Assembly (NCBI RefSeq): GCF_013391805.1 | Contig: NZ_CP058364.1 | Span: 186,001 to 250,000, forward strand | DNA length: 64,000 nt | DNA from: Galbibacter sp. BG1 | Lineage (GTDB): Bacteria; Bacteroidota; Bacteroidia; Flavobacteriales; Flavobacteriaceae | Direction of reading: 5' to 3' | Part shown: piece by piece, positions 1-8,382 of the stretch | How positions within the stretch are numbered: the stretch's first letter is position 1 | Layout of the letters: every line of letters starts with the position of its first letter | Position numbers and translations under genes: made by a program | The notes under the pieces: model-generated | What the model was told of the DNA's origin: nothing | Databases searched by the model: none | The model's input: the letters and a program-made list of their open reading frames with translations, nothing else

Positions 1-2
1 CC

Positions 3-452
3 AAGAAAGTAAAAGTCTCCATGGGGTCTGAAAGCGATTCCAACGTTAGTGGAAATGTTGTTTTTAAAGAAGAAAATGGCATGGTAACTATGACAGCAGT
101 TTTCGATGGATTGAATCCAGGTACCCACGCTATACATTTGCATGAAAAAGCAGATTGCAGTGCCCATGATGGAACTTCTGCCAATGGACACTGGAACCCT
201 ACCAATGAAAAACATGGAAAATGGGGAAGTCCGGATGGATATCACAAAGGAGACATTGGAAACTTTGAAGCAGATGAGAATGGAAATGGAGCCGTTACCT
301 TTGAAACCGACGAGTGGTGTATTGGTTGTGGAGATGCCAATAAGGATATTCTCAACAGAGCGGTTATTGTACACCAAGGCGGAGACGACTTTACATCTCA
401 GCCGAGTGGAGATGCAGGTGCCCGTGTAAGTTGTGGCGAGGTTGTAATGTAA
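3..452 (+). CDS. sodC: Cu/Zn superoxide dismutase, 5' end outside the window
   Basis: Disproportionates superoxide to oxygen and hydrogen peroxide, normally in the periplasm or on the cell surface. The frame is open to the left edge, so the N-terminus with its signal or lipoprotein peptide is missing; the ATG at 21 is internal, because the beta-strand residues KKVKVS before it belong to the fold. Seen: the copper site HLHEKADC, the GHWNPTNEKHGKWG loop with further metal ligands, the zinc-side segment YHKGDIGN, the late HQGGDD histidine and the closing SCGEV cysteine that pairs with the HEKADC cysteine. An extra CIGCGD segment is less common. It ends just before a strong terminator, so it is the last gene of its transcript. 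Confidence 0.92.
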   Translation, partial: KKVKVSMGSESDSNVSGNVVFKEENGMVTMTAVFDGLNPGTHAIHLHEKADCSAHDGTSANGHWNPTNEKHGKWGSPDGYHKGDIGNFEADENGNGAVTFETDEWCIGCGDANKDILNRAVIVHQGGDDFTSQPSGDAGARVSCGEVVM

Positions 453-483
453 TTTCAACTTTTTTACATATACAATATTGTTA

Positions 484-511
484 AAGACTGCTTTATTGCA
501 GTCTTTTTTTT
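484..511 (+). terminator. Rho-independent terminator after sodC
   Basis: Perfect 8-bp stem AAGACTGC / GCAGTCTT with a six-base loop, followed by a run of T. It separates sodC from the sigma-factor gene and lies on top of the longest possible start (TTG at 478) of that gene, which argues for the later ATG. Confidence 0.9.
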
Positions 512-561
512 GTCAATCTAAAAACAAATTTGTTTCTTTAAAGTATAAATTCTCTTTTACC

Positions 562-1092
562 ATGGAGCAAGAGCTACTTATGAAACGTATCGTAGAAAAA
601 GACCCAAAAGCTTTCGATACACTTTACCAAAATTATTCCCAAAGTTTACTAGGTGTTATTTACAACATTGTTAAAAGTGAAGAAATTGCTGAAGAAATTC
701 TTCAAGATGTCTTTATAAAAATATGGGATAAGGCCAATACCTATACACCAGCCAAGGGGAGAATTTTCACTTGGATGTTAAATATAGCGCGTAATGCGGC
801 CATTGATAAAACTAGATCTAAAGGATTTAATAAAAGTAAACAAAACCTAAGCTCAGAAAATTTCGTAGATATTTTAAAACATCACGATAACTTAAACGAC
901 CAAGTTGATGCGATTGGAATTTCGAAATATGTTACCAAATTAAAGGAAACGTGTAAGTCGTTAATAGAACTTTTATATTTTAAAGGTTTTACACAAAAAG
1001 AGGCCTCAGAAGAACTTAACATCCCTATTGGTACCGTAAAAACAAGAAATAGAAATTGTATTTCAAACTTAAGGGAAATGCTACTTAGATAA
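562..1092 (+). CDS. ECF RNA polymerase sigma factor
   Basis: Sigma-70 family factor of the extracytoplasmic-function type, about 176 residues, the usual size. Region 2 is seen around DTLYQNYSQSLLGVIYNI and EEILQDVFIKIW, with the -10 recognition segment TWMLNIARNAAIDKTRS; region 4 holds the helix-turn-helix FTQKEASEELNIPIGTVKTR. The ATG at 562 was chosen because the longer frame starts with TTG inside the sodC terminator. The stop overlaps the start of the next gene by one base (TAATG), so the factor is translationally coupled to its anti-sigma factor. It resembles the SigK/RskA pairing; target genes cannot be read from the window. Confidence 0.9.
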   Translation: MEQELLMKRIVEKDPKAFDTLYQNYSQSLLGVIYNIVKSEEIAEEILQDVFIKIWDKANTYTPAKGRIFTWMLNIARNAAIDKTRSKGFNKSKQNLSSENFVDILKHHDNLNDQVDAIGISKYVTKLKETCKSLIELLYFKGFTQKEASEELNIPIGTVKTRNRNCISNLREMLLR

Positions 1093-1886
1093 TGGATATT
1101 AGAGAATACATAGAATCAGGAATTTTAGAGCTTTATGTAGCGGGAGTGCTTACAGAAAAGGAAAATAATGAAGTATCTGAAGCTATTAGGGAACATCTTG
1201 AACTTAAAAGTGAAGTTGAAGAAATAGAAACAGCTATTGTAAAACTTACGGCAGCGGTTGCCCCTAAAGATGCGCAGAAACTTTACGATAAAATTAAAAC
1301 CAAGGTTCTAAATGAAGAACCTAAAGTGATACCAATAACACGTAAGAAAACCAACTGGGCGGCTTATACAGGTTGGGCAGCAGCTGTTATTCTTGCCGTT
1401 GGACTCTTCTATTTATACGAACAGAAAAACGATATTGAGTACGAACTTCAAATAACAGATGCTAAAAACGCTGTTTTAGAAAACAAAATAGCCAAAACCA
1501 GCAGAGACTTACAAAAGGCTGAAGAATTGGTAACCTTACTTCGCGCACAGGATATTACCACTATTAATCTGGGTGGCCAGCAGGTAGCCCCAGAGTCTTA
1601 CGCTAAGGTATACTGGAAAAAAGACAACAATGTAGTTTATATTGATGCTTTGGGGCTTCCAGAACCACCACCGGGCAAAGTGTACCAGGTATGGTCTTTA
1701 ACTTTAGACCCTCTTACCCCAACAAGTATTGGTTTACTGGACGATTTTGTAAGCGATGATAATAAGGTATTTGAGCTTCAAAATCCGAACGAATCCCAAG
1801 CATTTGGAATTACCCTAGAGCCAGCTGGTGGTAGCGAAACACCAACCATGGAACAATTATATACCTTGGGTATCGTACAATCGTAA
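1092..1886 (+). CDS. RskA-type membrane anti-sigma factor
   Basis: Holds the sigma factor of the preceding gene inactive at the inner membrane. The N-terminal zinc-finger-like anti-sigma region (LELYVAGVLTEKENNEV) covers roughly residues 10-60; one membrane segment follows near residues 92-110 (WAAYTGWAAAVILAVGLFYLY); a coiled coil comes next; then the C-terminal RskA domain outside the membrane (YWKKDNNVVYIDALGLPEPP, PPGKVYQVW, FGITLEPAGGSETPT). The last motif set is diagnostic of the anti-sigma-K family. The one-base overlap with the sigma gene supports a functional pair. Release is probably by regulated proteolysis, as known for RskA; that step is inference here. Confidence 0.9.
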   Translation: MDIREYIESGILELYVAGVLTEKENNEVSEAIREHLELKSEVEEIETAIVKLTAAVAPKDAQKLYDKIKTKVLNEEPKVIPITRKKTNWAAYTGWAAAVILAVGLFYLYEQKNDIEYELQITDAKNAVLENKIAKTSRDLQKAEELVTLLRAQDITTINLGGQQVAPESYAKVYWKKDNNVVYIDALGLPEPPPGKVYQVWSLTLDPLTPTSIGLLDDFVSDDNKVFELQNPNESQAFGITLEPAGGSETPTMEQLYTLGIVQS

Positions 1887-1914
1887 CCAATGCTATAAAT
1901 GAGTTTTAGAGGTT

Positions 1915-2487
1915 ATGGATGTTCCTTATGTTGCTGACAAAGAATTTAAAGGAGAGAATTACGAAACTTCTAAGTTTCCAAAAGCAGAATACGATCATTG
2001 TACTTTTATAAACTGTACTTTTAAAGACACCAATGTAAGCAATATTCAGTTCTTGGAATGCACCTTTGAAGATTGTGATTTTAGTATGGCCAATATTAAA
2101 AATACTTCTTTTAAAGATGTTACTTTCTACGGATGTAAATTAATGGGATTGCATTTTGACGAATGTAATCCCTTTCTTTTATCTTTTAACTTTGAAAACT
2201 GTATTTTAAACTTTGCTACTTTCAATCAACTGAAAATAAAAGAAACTGTTTTTAAAAATTGCATTTTAGAGCAAGTAGATTTTTCTGAAGCAAACCTAGA
2301 AAATGCTTCTTTTATGGGATCCAACCTTCAAAAAACCATTTTTTATAATACAAACCTTAAAAAAACTGATTTCTCATCAGCAACAAACCTTTCTATAGAT
2401 CCCAACCTCAACACTTTAGAAAAAGCAAAATTCTCCACAGAAGGAGCACTTGCCCTTTTAAAGAAGTTCGATATTATTATTGAATAA
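1915..2487 (+). CDS. Pentapeptide-repeat protein
   Basis: 190-residue protein built almost entirely of A(D/N)LXX-like pentapeptides, for example CTFINCTFKDTNV, CTFEDCDFSMANI and ANLENASFMGSNL, which should fold as a right-handed quadrilateral beta helix. A gap in the repeat register near ECNPFLLSFNFENC is typical of Qnr/McbG-type members, which mimic DNA and protect gyrase, but homologues with no such role are common in flavobacteria and no function should be assumed. There is no signal peptide, so it is cytoplasmic. It starts 28 bases after the anti-sigma gene on the same strand and may be in that operon. Confidence 0.8.
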   Translation: MDVPYVADKEFKGENYETSKFPKAEYDHCTFINCTFKDTNVSNIQFLECTFEDCDFSMANIKNTSFKDVTFYGCKLMGLHFDECNPFLLSFNFENCILNFATFNQLKIKETVFKNCILEQVDFSEANLENASFMGSNLQKTIFYNTNLKKTDFSSATNLSIDPNLNTLEKAKFSTEGALALLKKFDIIIE

Positions 2488-2527
2488 TTTTTCTTAATAT
2501 TAAATAAAGACCAACGGAAAATAAAAT

Positions 2528-4291
2528 TTAATTTTCTTCTTTAAAAGTTATTATCAAAGACTTTAAATCGAGTACTTTTTTATTTTTAATATCTTCTGCA
2601 AATAATTTAATTTCTGTTGTGCCCTCCTTTAAATAAAGCTCTCCAAGTTGCATTCTGCCCCAACTCTGCTCGTCCACTTCCTTTCTCGCAACCCTATCTG
2701 GTCCTTTAACAATGGTTCCAACAAATGGTTCGTTAATATTGGCCTCCAACCTTTTGTCTTGAGTCGTCAAAGTAAGGGTGCTGCCTATTTTACTGTCTTC
2801 GGTTTGATATTCAATTTCAAAATTAAAAGTTCCCTCATTTTTAACCGTTAAAGATAGGCTGACCGTATCCTTTTTTTCATCCCAATTTTCAATCCAATCA
2901 TTCGCCCAACCATATTTTCCATGAAATGAAAGTCCGCTATTGATGTTTAACTCATGTGCTTCGATAAGAGTTGTGGGAGCTTCCTTATACCCAATTTTTA
3001 TAGGTACCGTTTTATTACCCATTTTCCACTGCTCCGTCACCCAATCGTTATAAATTGAGTGTAGCTGTTTGCTGATTTCTTGTTCACTATCCTTTATATC
3101 ATTCTTTTGAAAAGGATCTTTAACCATATTGTAAAGATTGGTGTCATTTTCCCGAACTACCAATCGATATTCATTATTTCTAACGCTTCCGCCGGATGGA
3201 GACCATGTTAAACCTGACCAATGTGAAAATATATATCTATCTGGAATGTCAGCCTTAGGGTTATTTATTAGCGGTTGTAAATCTACCCCATCTATGGCAT
3301 TAGTATCGATCTTTATGCCACAATAAGAAGCCAATGTGGGCATAACGTCGATATGGGCAGCAATTTTTTCAATAACCTGATTGGGTTTAATTTTACCGGG
3401 GTATCTAATAAAAAATGGCACCCTAACCCCACCTTCATCATTGCTAGCTTTTATGCCTTTCATATTTGCATTGTAGCGTTCGCCATTCGGCCCGTTATCC
3501 GTCATGAAAATCACTATCGTATTGTCTTTAATTCCCTTTTTGTCTATCGCTCGCAATAGTTTAGCAAAATTTTCATCTATATTTTCACACATTCCGTATA
3601 CTGCCGCATCTTTATCCGATAGGCCCATGCTTTTATATTTCTTAAAATAAGTATCTGCTATTTGAAAAGGACTATGAGGGGTGTTTATGGGAACGTAACA
3701 GAAAAAAGGTTTGCTATTGCTACAATTTTGAATGAATTCCACAGCCCGATCGGTAACTACATCGGTAATATACCCTTCTGTTTCAATTTTTTCTTGGTGT
3801 TCATTTATTAGGGTGGTATTGAAGTAATTATTGTGATGTCCAGCAGTAAAGCCGAGAAATGTCTCAAATCCCTGTCCTAAAGGATTTTCTGGATATTGTG
3901 CACCGTTATGCCATTTCCCAAATGCTCCCGTTTTATACCCGTGGTCTTTAAACATTTCTGCCAAGGTATAGACTTCACTTGGCATAACTTCGTTACGGTG
4001 AGTTACTCCCCATACGCCGGTCCCTATCGCCCATTTTCCCGAAAGTAAACTGGCCCTTGTAGGCGCACAAACTGGGGAAACATAAAAACGGTTAAAACTA
4101 GTACTCTCTTCCTTAAACCTATCGATACTACCTGTGGGCAAATAAGGGTTGCCATGGGAAGCTAAATCTCCATATCCCTGATCGTCTGTTATGACAAGAA
4201 CTACATTTGGTTTGGACTGAGCTATAATTTGAAAAGGATTAAGTAAACTTAAAAAAAACAGAAAAAAAGGGAAGATTTTAAATAATTTCAT
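2528..4291 (-). CDS. Type I sulfatase (S1 family), exported
   Basis: Hydrolyses sulfate esters, probably of algal polysaccharides. A signal peptide ends near FQIIAQ. The alkaline-phosphatase-fold metal residues are D36-D37 in VITDDQGYGD. The site modified to formylglycine is Cys75 in CAPTRASLLSGK, matching the C-x-P-x-R rule, so it needs the formylglycine-generating enzyme encoded elsewhere. IVIFMTDNGPNG is the second metal site. At 587 residues it is about 100 longer than the basic fold, the extra part being a C-terminal beta-rich region near residues 440-587. A single gene with its own promoter; substrate not predictable. Confidence 0.9.
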   Translation of the reverse strand: MKLFKIFPFFLFFLSLLNPFQIIAQSKPNVVLVITDDQGYGDLASHGNPYLPTGSIDRFKEESTSFNRFYVSPVCAPTRASLLSGKWAIGTGVWGVTHRNEVMPSEVYTLAEMFKDHGYKTGAFGKWHNGAQYPENPLGQGFETFLGFTAGHHNNYFNTTLINEHQEKIETEGYITDVVTDRAVEFIQNCSNSKPFFCYVPINTPHSPFQIADTYFKKYKSMGLSDKDAAVYGMCENIDENFAKLLRAIDKKGIKDNTIVIFMTDNGPNGERYNANMKGIKASNDEGGVRVPFFIRYPGKIKPNQVIEKIAAHIDVMPTLASYCGIKIDTNAIDGVDLQPLINNPKADIPDRYIFSHWSGLTWSPSGGSVRNNEYRLVVRENDTNLYNMVKDPFQKNDIKDSEQEISKQLHSIYNDWVTEQWKMGNKTVPIKIGYKEAPTTLIEAHELNINSGLSFHGKYGWANDWIENWDEKKDTVSLSLTVKNEGTFNFEIEYQTEDSKIGSTLTLTTQDKRLEANINEPFVGTIVKGPDRVARKEVDEQSWGRMQLGELYLKEGTTEIKLFAEDIKNKKVLDLKSLIITFKEEN

Positions 4292-4322
4292 AGTTGTGGT
4301 TGATTACAATTTTGGTGCCTTT

Positions 4323-4353
4323 CAAAGTTAATGCTTAAATTATCTTTCAAAAA
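4323..4353 (-). promoter_or_regulatory. Bacteroidota-type promoter for the sulfatase
   Basis: On the minus strand TTTTTG (4348-4353) and TAACTTTG (4323-4330) are separated by 17 bases, which fits the flavobacterial TTG-N17-23-TAnnTTTG consensus. The expected transcript start is about 25 bases before the ATG at 4291. Confidence 0.6.
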
Positions 4354-4470
4354 GAAATCTGTATTTATTGAAGAAGCAATTTTAAAGATATTCGGTTTTT
4401 ATTTTTTCTTAAAGCTAAGCGGTCTTACATCTTCCGTAGAAGCATTATAGAACAAATTATGCACTCCTTC

Positions 4471-5745
4471 CTACGCCTGATCGGTATCTAAAACCGTTTT
4501 TCTATAATGATCTTTTTTAACTATAGCGGTTTCCTTATACCGCAATCTACCAGTTTCTATAGCAATGGCCGTCTTGGCCAAAATGGTAAAAATAAACGCT
4601 CCTAAGGCCCAAATACCCAGAGTAACGGCAATTTCTATTCCAGTTGGGGTGTATTCGGCTATTTTTCCATAAGGACCGGGAATAAACCCTGGGATAATCA
4701 GTCCAAAGCCTTTGTCCACCCAAATAGCAATAAAAAGTATAAAACATGCAAAGTACAGCAGTATATTATTTCTTCGGAAGATATGAATCGTTAAAATGGT
4801 GGTAGCAATAAGATTTAAGCAGATGGAAGTCCAAATCCACGGTACCAAAGCATTTTTCCCATGTAGTCCGAAAAACAAATAATATGCACTTTCGCTATGG
4901 TGTGTAGGCGCATAAAATTCTTTAAAAAGTTCAGACCCCAACATAATCAGGTTTATTTGTGCCGCCACAGTAACGATAATACTAATTTTCCTGATGGTTT
5001 TATCGGGAATTTTAAAGTCTGTTGAAGACCTTATTATCGCCAAAATGATGATAATAAGCGCGGGGCCGGCAGCAAATGCCGAAGCCAAAAACCGCGGACC
5101 TAAAAGGGCGTTATTCCAAAATGGACGCGCCTGTAAACCTTGATACAAAAATGCCGTAACCAAGTGAATCCCCACCGCCCAAAAAACAGACAACAAAGCG
5201 CCTGGAACATATACATTTTTCTTAGCTTCTTTCCCTTGATAGTGTCGAAAGAGAATGTAAAGCGGAACGGTGATGTTTATAAACAAATACCCATTAAGCA
5301 CAATTACATCCCATGTGAGCATAGAATTAGGAAAGTTAAAAACTCCAATACCGGGAATCATGTGCCACAACACCGATGGGCCACCCATATCTGCCACCAC
5401 GAAGGCCAAACACATAATTAAAGCGGCTACGGCTAAACCTTCCCCAATGAGCACCGCCTGTTTAAAGTCCATGTCTTTAAGCACATAAGTTGGCATTACC
5501 AACATTACGGCAGCAGCAGCTACCCCAACTAAAAAAGTAAAATTGGAAATGTACAAGCCCCAACTCACACGGTCGTGCATCCCTGTAACGCTAAGCCCTT
5601 CCTCTAGTTGAATGGAATAGCAATACATTCCAATTAACATAACCAAAGTAAGTGCTCCCATCCATAAATGATACCGCAACGACCCTTGGGTTATTATATT
5701 GAAACTATCTTTCACCAAGCTTCTAAATACTTTAAAAGTTGCCAT
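4471..5745 (-). CDS. NrfD/PsrC-type membrane quinol-oxidising subunit
   Basis: Polytopic inner-membrane protein of 424 residues with about ten hydrophobic helices, of the NrfD/DsrP/ActC family that takes electrons from menaquinol. Recognisable family segments are the WGLYISNFTFLVGVAAAA helix, the GGPSVLWHMIPG loop and GFIPGPYGKI near the C-terminus. It is the last gene of the nap operon, 16 bases after the Fe-S subunit, its expected partner. Together they probably replace NapC or NapGH as the route from quinol to the periplasmic cytochromes. Whether NrfD here pumps or translocates protons cannot be told. No cytochrome b-type haem histidine pattern is evident. Confidence 0.85.
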   Translation of the reverse strand: MATFKVFRSLVKDSFNIITQGSLRYHLWMGALTLVMLIGMYCYSIQLEEGLSVTGMHDRVSWGLYISNFTFLVGVAAAAVMLVMPTYVLKDMDFKQAVLIGEGLAVAALIMCLAFVVADMGGPSVLWHMIPGIGVFNFPNSMLTWDVIVLNGYLFINITVPLYILFRHYQGKEAKKNVYVPGALLSVFWAVGIHLVTAFLYQGLQARPFWNNALLGPRFLASAFAAGPALIIIILAIIRSSTDFKIPDKTIRKISIIVTVAAQINLIMLGSELFKEFYAPTHHSESAYYLFFGLHGKNALVPWIWTSICLNLIATTILTIHIFRRNNILLYFACFILFIAIWVDKGFGLIIPGFIPGPYGKIAEYTPTGIEIAVTLGIWALGAFIFTILAKTAIAIETGRLRYKETAIVKKDHYRKTVLDTDQA

Positions 5746-5761
5746 TTCCCTTATTTATAAA

Positions 5762-6826
5762 TTAATCCATGTAATACCAGAATTTAGGCTCTGTACCTAA
5801 ATCTTCTTTTAAACGAAACACCTTTTTATTCTCTATCACCCAACGAATAGTACTATTGGGATCTAATAAATTCCCAAAAACCCGTGCTCCCGTTGGACAC
5901 GCATCTACACATGCAGGGTTTTTACCAGCCCGAGAGCGCTGCACACAAAATGTACATTTCTCCATAACCCCTTTCTTACGCAAACGGTTACCTAGGTAAT
6001 GTTGGTTTTTATTCACTTCCTCTTCTGGAACTTCGGGGGTACTCCAATTAAACCTTCTTCCATCGTATGGGCAGGCCGCCATGCAATATCTACACCCAAC
6101 GCACCAGTCGTAATCCACAACTACGAGTCCATCGTCCTCGCGCCACGTCGCCTGAACGGGGCAAACTTCTATACACGGCGGATTGTCGCAATGAAAACAC
6201 TGCGTCCCCAAATAAAAATGCCCTTCCGCAGGAACTTCGTGGTAGTAATTATCATCTGCTTCATCAAACTTCAATCCTTGTCCGTCTTTTAACTCATGAA
6301 TCCGTATGTACTGCATTTCAGAATTTCTATCTTGATTGTTTTCCTCCACACAGGCACTTACGCAATTCATATAACCCTGACATTTAGAAATATTAAAAGC
6401 ATAACCAAACAAAACATCAGGTTCGGCATCTTTTGAGGACATATTTATTTTATCCCCCTTTCGCAACTCATAAGACCGTACCAACCTATCAACGGTAGCT
6501 TTCTTTTCTTCATCGTTCATCAATTTATAGTTGCCCTTAAACTGCTCTTCCCAGTCTATTTGTGCCTTTTCTTTAGTTTCATCACCGGCAGTAACACTAC
6601 AGGAAGAATGCACAGCACCCGCACCAATCATTAAACTGGCGGTTAGCTTTTTAAAGGCGCTACGTCTGCTCATGGGAACATCGAACACCTGATCGAAACC
6701 ATCTTTTTCTGGAGTCGGTGCTGCTTCGTGCGACCCACAACCACCACTTTTACCGCATCCGCAAGTAGAGGCGTTTTCTTTCTTCCTTCCTAAATTGAGT
6801 GAAAACCATTTTTTTTCAGTGTTCAT
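5762..6826 (-). CDS. Periplasmic four-cluster Fe-S protein (DsrO/NrfC-like)
   Basis: Electron-transfer partner of the NrfD protein downstream. A twin-arginine motif (SRRSAFKK, residues 53-60) followed by a hydrophobic stretch predicts Tat export; it is preceded by an unusual 50-residue extension with CGCGKSGGCG. Cluster motifs: C149-x2-Y152-x2-C155-x3-C159; C210-x2-C-x4-C-x3-CP (218, 222); C242-x2-C-x2-C-x3-CP (252); C291-x2-C-x11-C-x3-CP (310). The second cysteine of the first motif is a tyrosine, so one site may hold a [3Fe-4S] cluster or none, whereas relatives usually carry four [4Fe-4S]. It lies between a cytochrome gene and nrfD in one operon, so electrons probably run NrfD to this protein to the tetraheme cytochromes to NapA. 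Confidence 0.87.
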   Translation of the reverse strand: MNTEKKWFSLNLGRKKENASTCGCGKSGGCGSHEAAPTPEKDGFDQVFDVPMSRRSAFKKLTASLMIGAGAVHSSCSVTAGDETKEKAQIDWEEQFKGNYKLMNDEEKKATVDRLVRSYELRKGDKINMSSKDAEPDVLFGYAFNISKCQGYMNCVSACVEENNQDRNSEMQYIRIHELKDGQGLKFDEADDNYYHEVPAEGHFYLGTQCFHCDNPPCIEVCPVQATWREDDGLVVVDYDWCVGCRYCMAACPYDGRRFNWSTPEVPEEEVNKNQHYLGNRLRKKGVMEKCTFCVQRSRAGKNPACVDACPTGARVFGNLLDPNSTIRWVIENKKVFRLKEDLGTEPKFWYYMD

Positions 6827-6904
6827 AACTATCGATGTATTATTTGGTTTGGATGATGATTGCTATTTTTAAGTTCTTCTTTTTTCTATCTGTATGCTTT
6901 CCGT

Positions 6905-7534
6905 TTATTTCCGCTGTAATTCTTTATGTACATTAAAAACATCGGGCCACCTTTTATTAAATTTCGGCTGATGCGGGTTGTGGCAATTCACGCAACTATT
7001 TATTGCCCTTGGTGGCGCCCAACCGCTTATATTTTTGCCGTGTGCCCCGCCTTTCCAGTCCTTAAACTGACTCGTATGACATTGCGCGCACACTTGATAA
7101 CTCTTGTTGAAACTAATGGCTTCACCAGTTAAGCTGTGTAAATTATTCATATTTGCACCGCTATGGCAGGTAAGGCAATTCATAGTTTTCGCGTCGCCAT
7201 GCACAATTTCAATATCCCAATGCGAACGAGGTAATAACACGTCTGGATCTCGCATTTCAGCCAATGGTTTTGCATGGCACTCCGTACATTCATACATTGT
7301 TAAATGCTTTTTTCGCTCTGGAATAAGGAAAGTTTTATCCCCCTCTGTTACTTCAATTAAATCTTTTTCAGCTATATATTCTTCGGAAGAAATACTCGTT
7401 CCTTTGTAGTGTTTACTTTCTGCTTCTATTTTTTCTATTACTGAATGATAATCAGATTCTTTATGCTTTATGCAAGAGATGAAAAATACAGAGCACAAAA
7501 GAAGCACCGTCATTATTTTGATAAAGGCTCTCAT
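6905..7534 (-). CDS. Tetraheme c-type cytochrome lipoprotein
   Basis: Periplasm-facing lipoprotein: the signal peptide ends in a lipobox with Cys21 (VFFIS-C). Four CxxCH haem sites are seen: CTECH (C83), CLTCH (C120), CAQCH (C149) and CVNCH (C181), with many extra histidines (HLTMYE, SHWD, GGAHG, NPHQPKF) available as distal ligands. The family is not one of the named Nap proteins; it is a short multihaem relay. Its start overlaps the end of the preceding cytochrome gene by four bases (ATGA), so the two are coupled. Position between NapB-like and Fe-S genes suggests it links the Fe-S protein to the NapB-like protein; that order is inference. Confidence 0.82.
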   Translation of the reverse strand: MRAFIKIMTVLLLCSVFFISCIKHKESDYHSVIEKIEAESKHYKGTSISSEEYIAEKDLIEVTEGDKTFLIPERKKHLTMYECTECHAKPLAEMRDPDVLLPRSHWDIEIVHGDAKTMNCLTCHSGANMNNLHSLTGEAISFNKSYQVCAQCHTSQFKDWKGGAHGKNISGWAPPRAINSCVNCHNPHQPKFNKRWPDVFNVHKELQRK

Positions 7535-8220
7535 GGCAAATTAAATTTAGTAGTGTTCATTTCCCTATCGGTTACCTCTTGCATTTTTAAAACATGGCAT
7601 TGCATACAATTCTCCCGCTGCGGATGCGTAACCCTAATTTCTGCCGGAGCCGCTGGCCCTGCATGGCAAGACAAACAATTTTCCCGCATTTGTATGTGAT
7701 GAGGAACTACTGGCGGACTTCCGGGCAATGCATTATTATTCCCTACTGATGCGTGTTCTTTCTTTATAAATTCAGTTTTAACAAACAGTGCCTCGGTTTT
7801 TTTGGTAACGTGGCATTGCCTGCAATTTATCATTTCAGGGTGCGGTGTTATGGGCGCATACGCATCAAATTTAGATACAAACCCACCCGATTTATGGCAC
7901 TGTAAACACGTTACGCTTCCCATACTTCGCTCCTCTTTTACAGGATGTGGTATAGATGGCGGCGCACCATCGTAGGCACGGTTATCATAATACGTTTCCA
8001 AAGACCGTTGATGCGCCTCATCGTAGGGCATTTCTTCATATCGTAATCCCCTTTCAGAACCACTAAAAACGCCTCGATCTATCGGCAAATACGGATGCGG
8101 CTTTTCCTTTTCAACCGGAACGTAAGATTCCTCCAAACCAGACCAGTAACTTTTGTTCCAGACAATTACAAAAGCAACAAATAACACCGAAAAAAATATG
8201 ATTATCCAAATTCGTTTCAC
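7531..8220 (-). CDS. napB: NapB-like cytochrome c with two tandem diheme modules
   Basis: Electron-donating subunit of periplasmic nitrate reductase. Known NapB has two haems; this 229-residue protein has four CxxCH sites: C105 (CLQCH), C133 (CRQCH), C182 (CLSCH) and C205 (CMQCH). Each pair is preceded by the NapB landmark PPxxPH (PPSIPH at 87, PPVVPH at 169) and has a PH or TH before its second haem (ITPHPE, VTHPQ), which in NapB supply the distal histidines. So the NapB fold appears duplicated in tandem. An N-terminal helix (residues 4-21) with no clear cleavage site anchors or exports it. It follows napA with a 162-base spacer holding a small hairpin. Confidence 0.85.
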   Translation of the reverse strand: MKRIWIIIFFSVLFVAFVIVWNKSYWSGLEESYVPVEKEKPHPYLPIDRGVFSGSERGLRYEEMPYDEAHQRSLETYYDNRAYDGAPPSIPHPVKEERSMGSVTCLQCHKSGGFVSKFDAYAPITPHPEMINCRQCHVTKKTEALFVKTEFIKKEHASVGNNNALPGSPPVVPHHIQMRENCLSCHAGPAAPAEIRVTHPQRENCMQCHVLKMQEVTDREMNTTKFNLP

Positions 8221-8282
8221 ACGTTTAAATTTTATTAATCATCTATTAATAATCTCATTATAAAATTGAGAACGTGTGTAAC

Positions 8283-8301
8283 CCTGCCTACCGCAGGCAG
8301 G
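8283..8301. repeat. Short GC-rich hairpin repeat, copy 1
   Basis: CCTGCCT (8283-8289) and AGGCAGG (8295-8301) form a perfect 7-bp stem with a five-base loop, between napA and the NapB-like gene. A near copy lies upstream of napD at 11075-11092. It could stall transcription or RNA decay between napA and its distal genes; the repeat type is common in flavobacterial intergenic DNA. Confidence 0.6.
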
Positions 8302-8382
8302 CACTCCGTTCTCGCATTAAAAATTTTAAACATCTTCTTTTTCAAAGTAATTTTTAAAATTTCTTAAAGCTCGTTTCATCTG

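Noticed and set aside
478-561. Longer N-terminus of the first ECF sigma factor
   Set aside because: Starts with TTG inside the sodC terminator and adds a cysteine/phenylalanine-rich segment unlike sigma factors; the ATG at 562 fits.
1915-2487. Quinolone-resistance protein Qnr
   Set aside because: Pentapeptide repeats alone do not show gyrase protection; no Qnr loop signature was seen.
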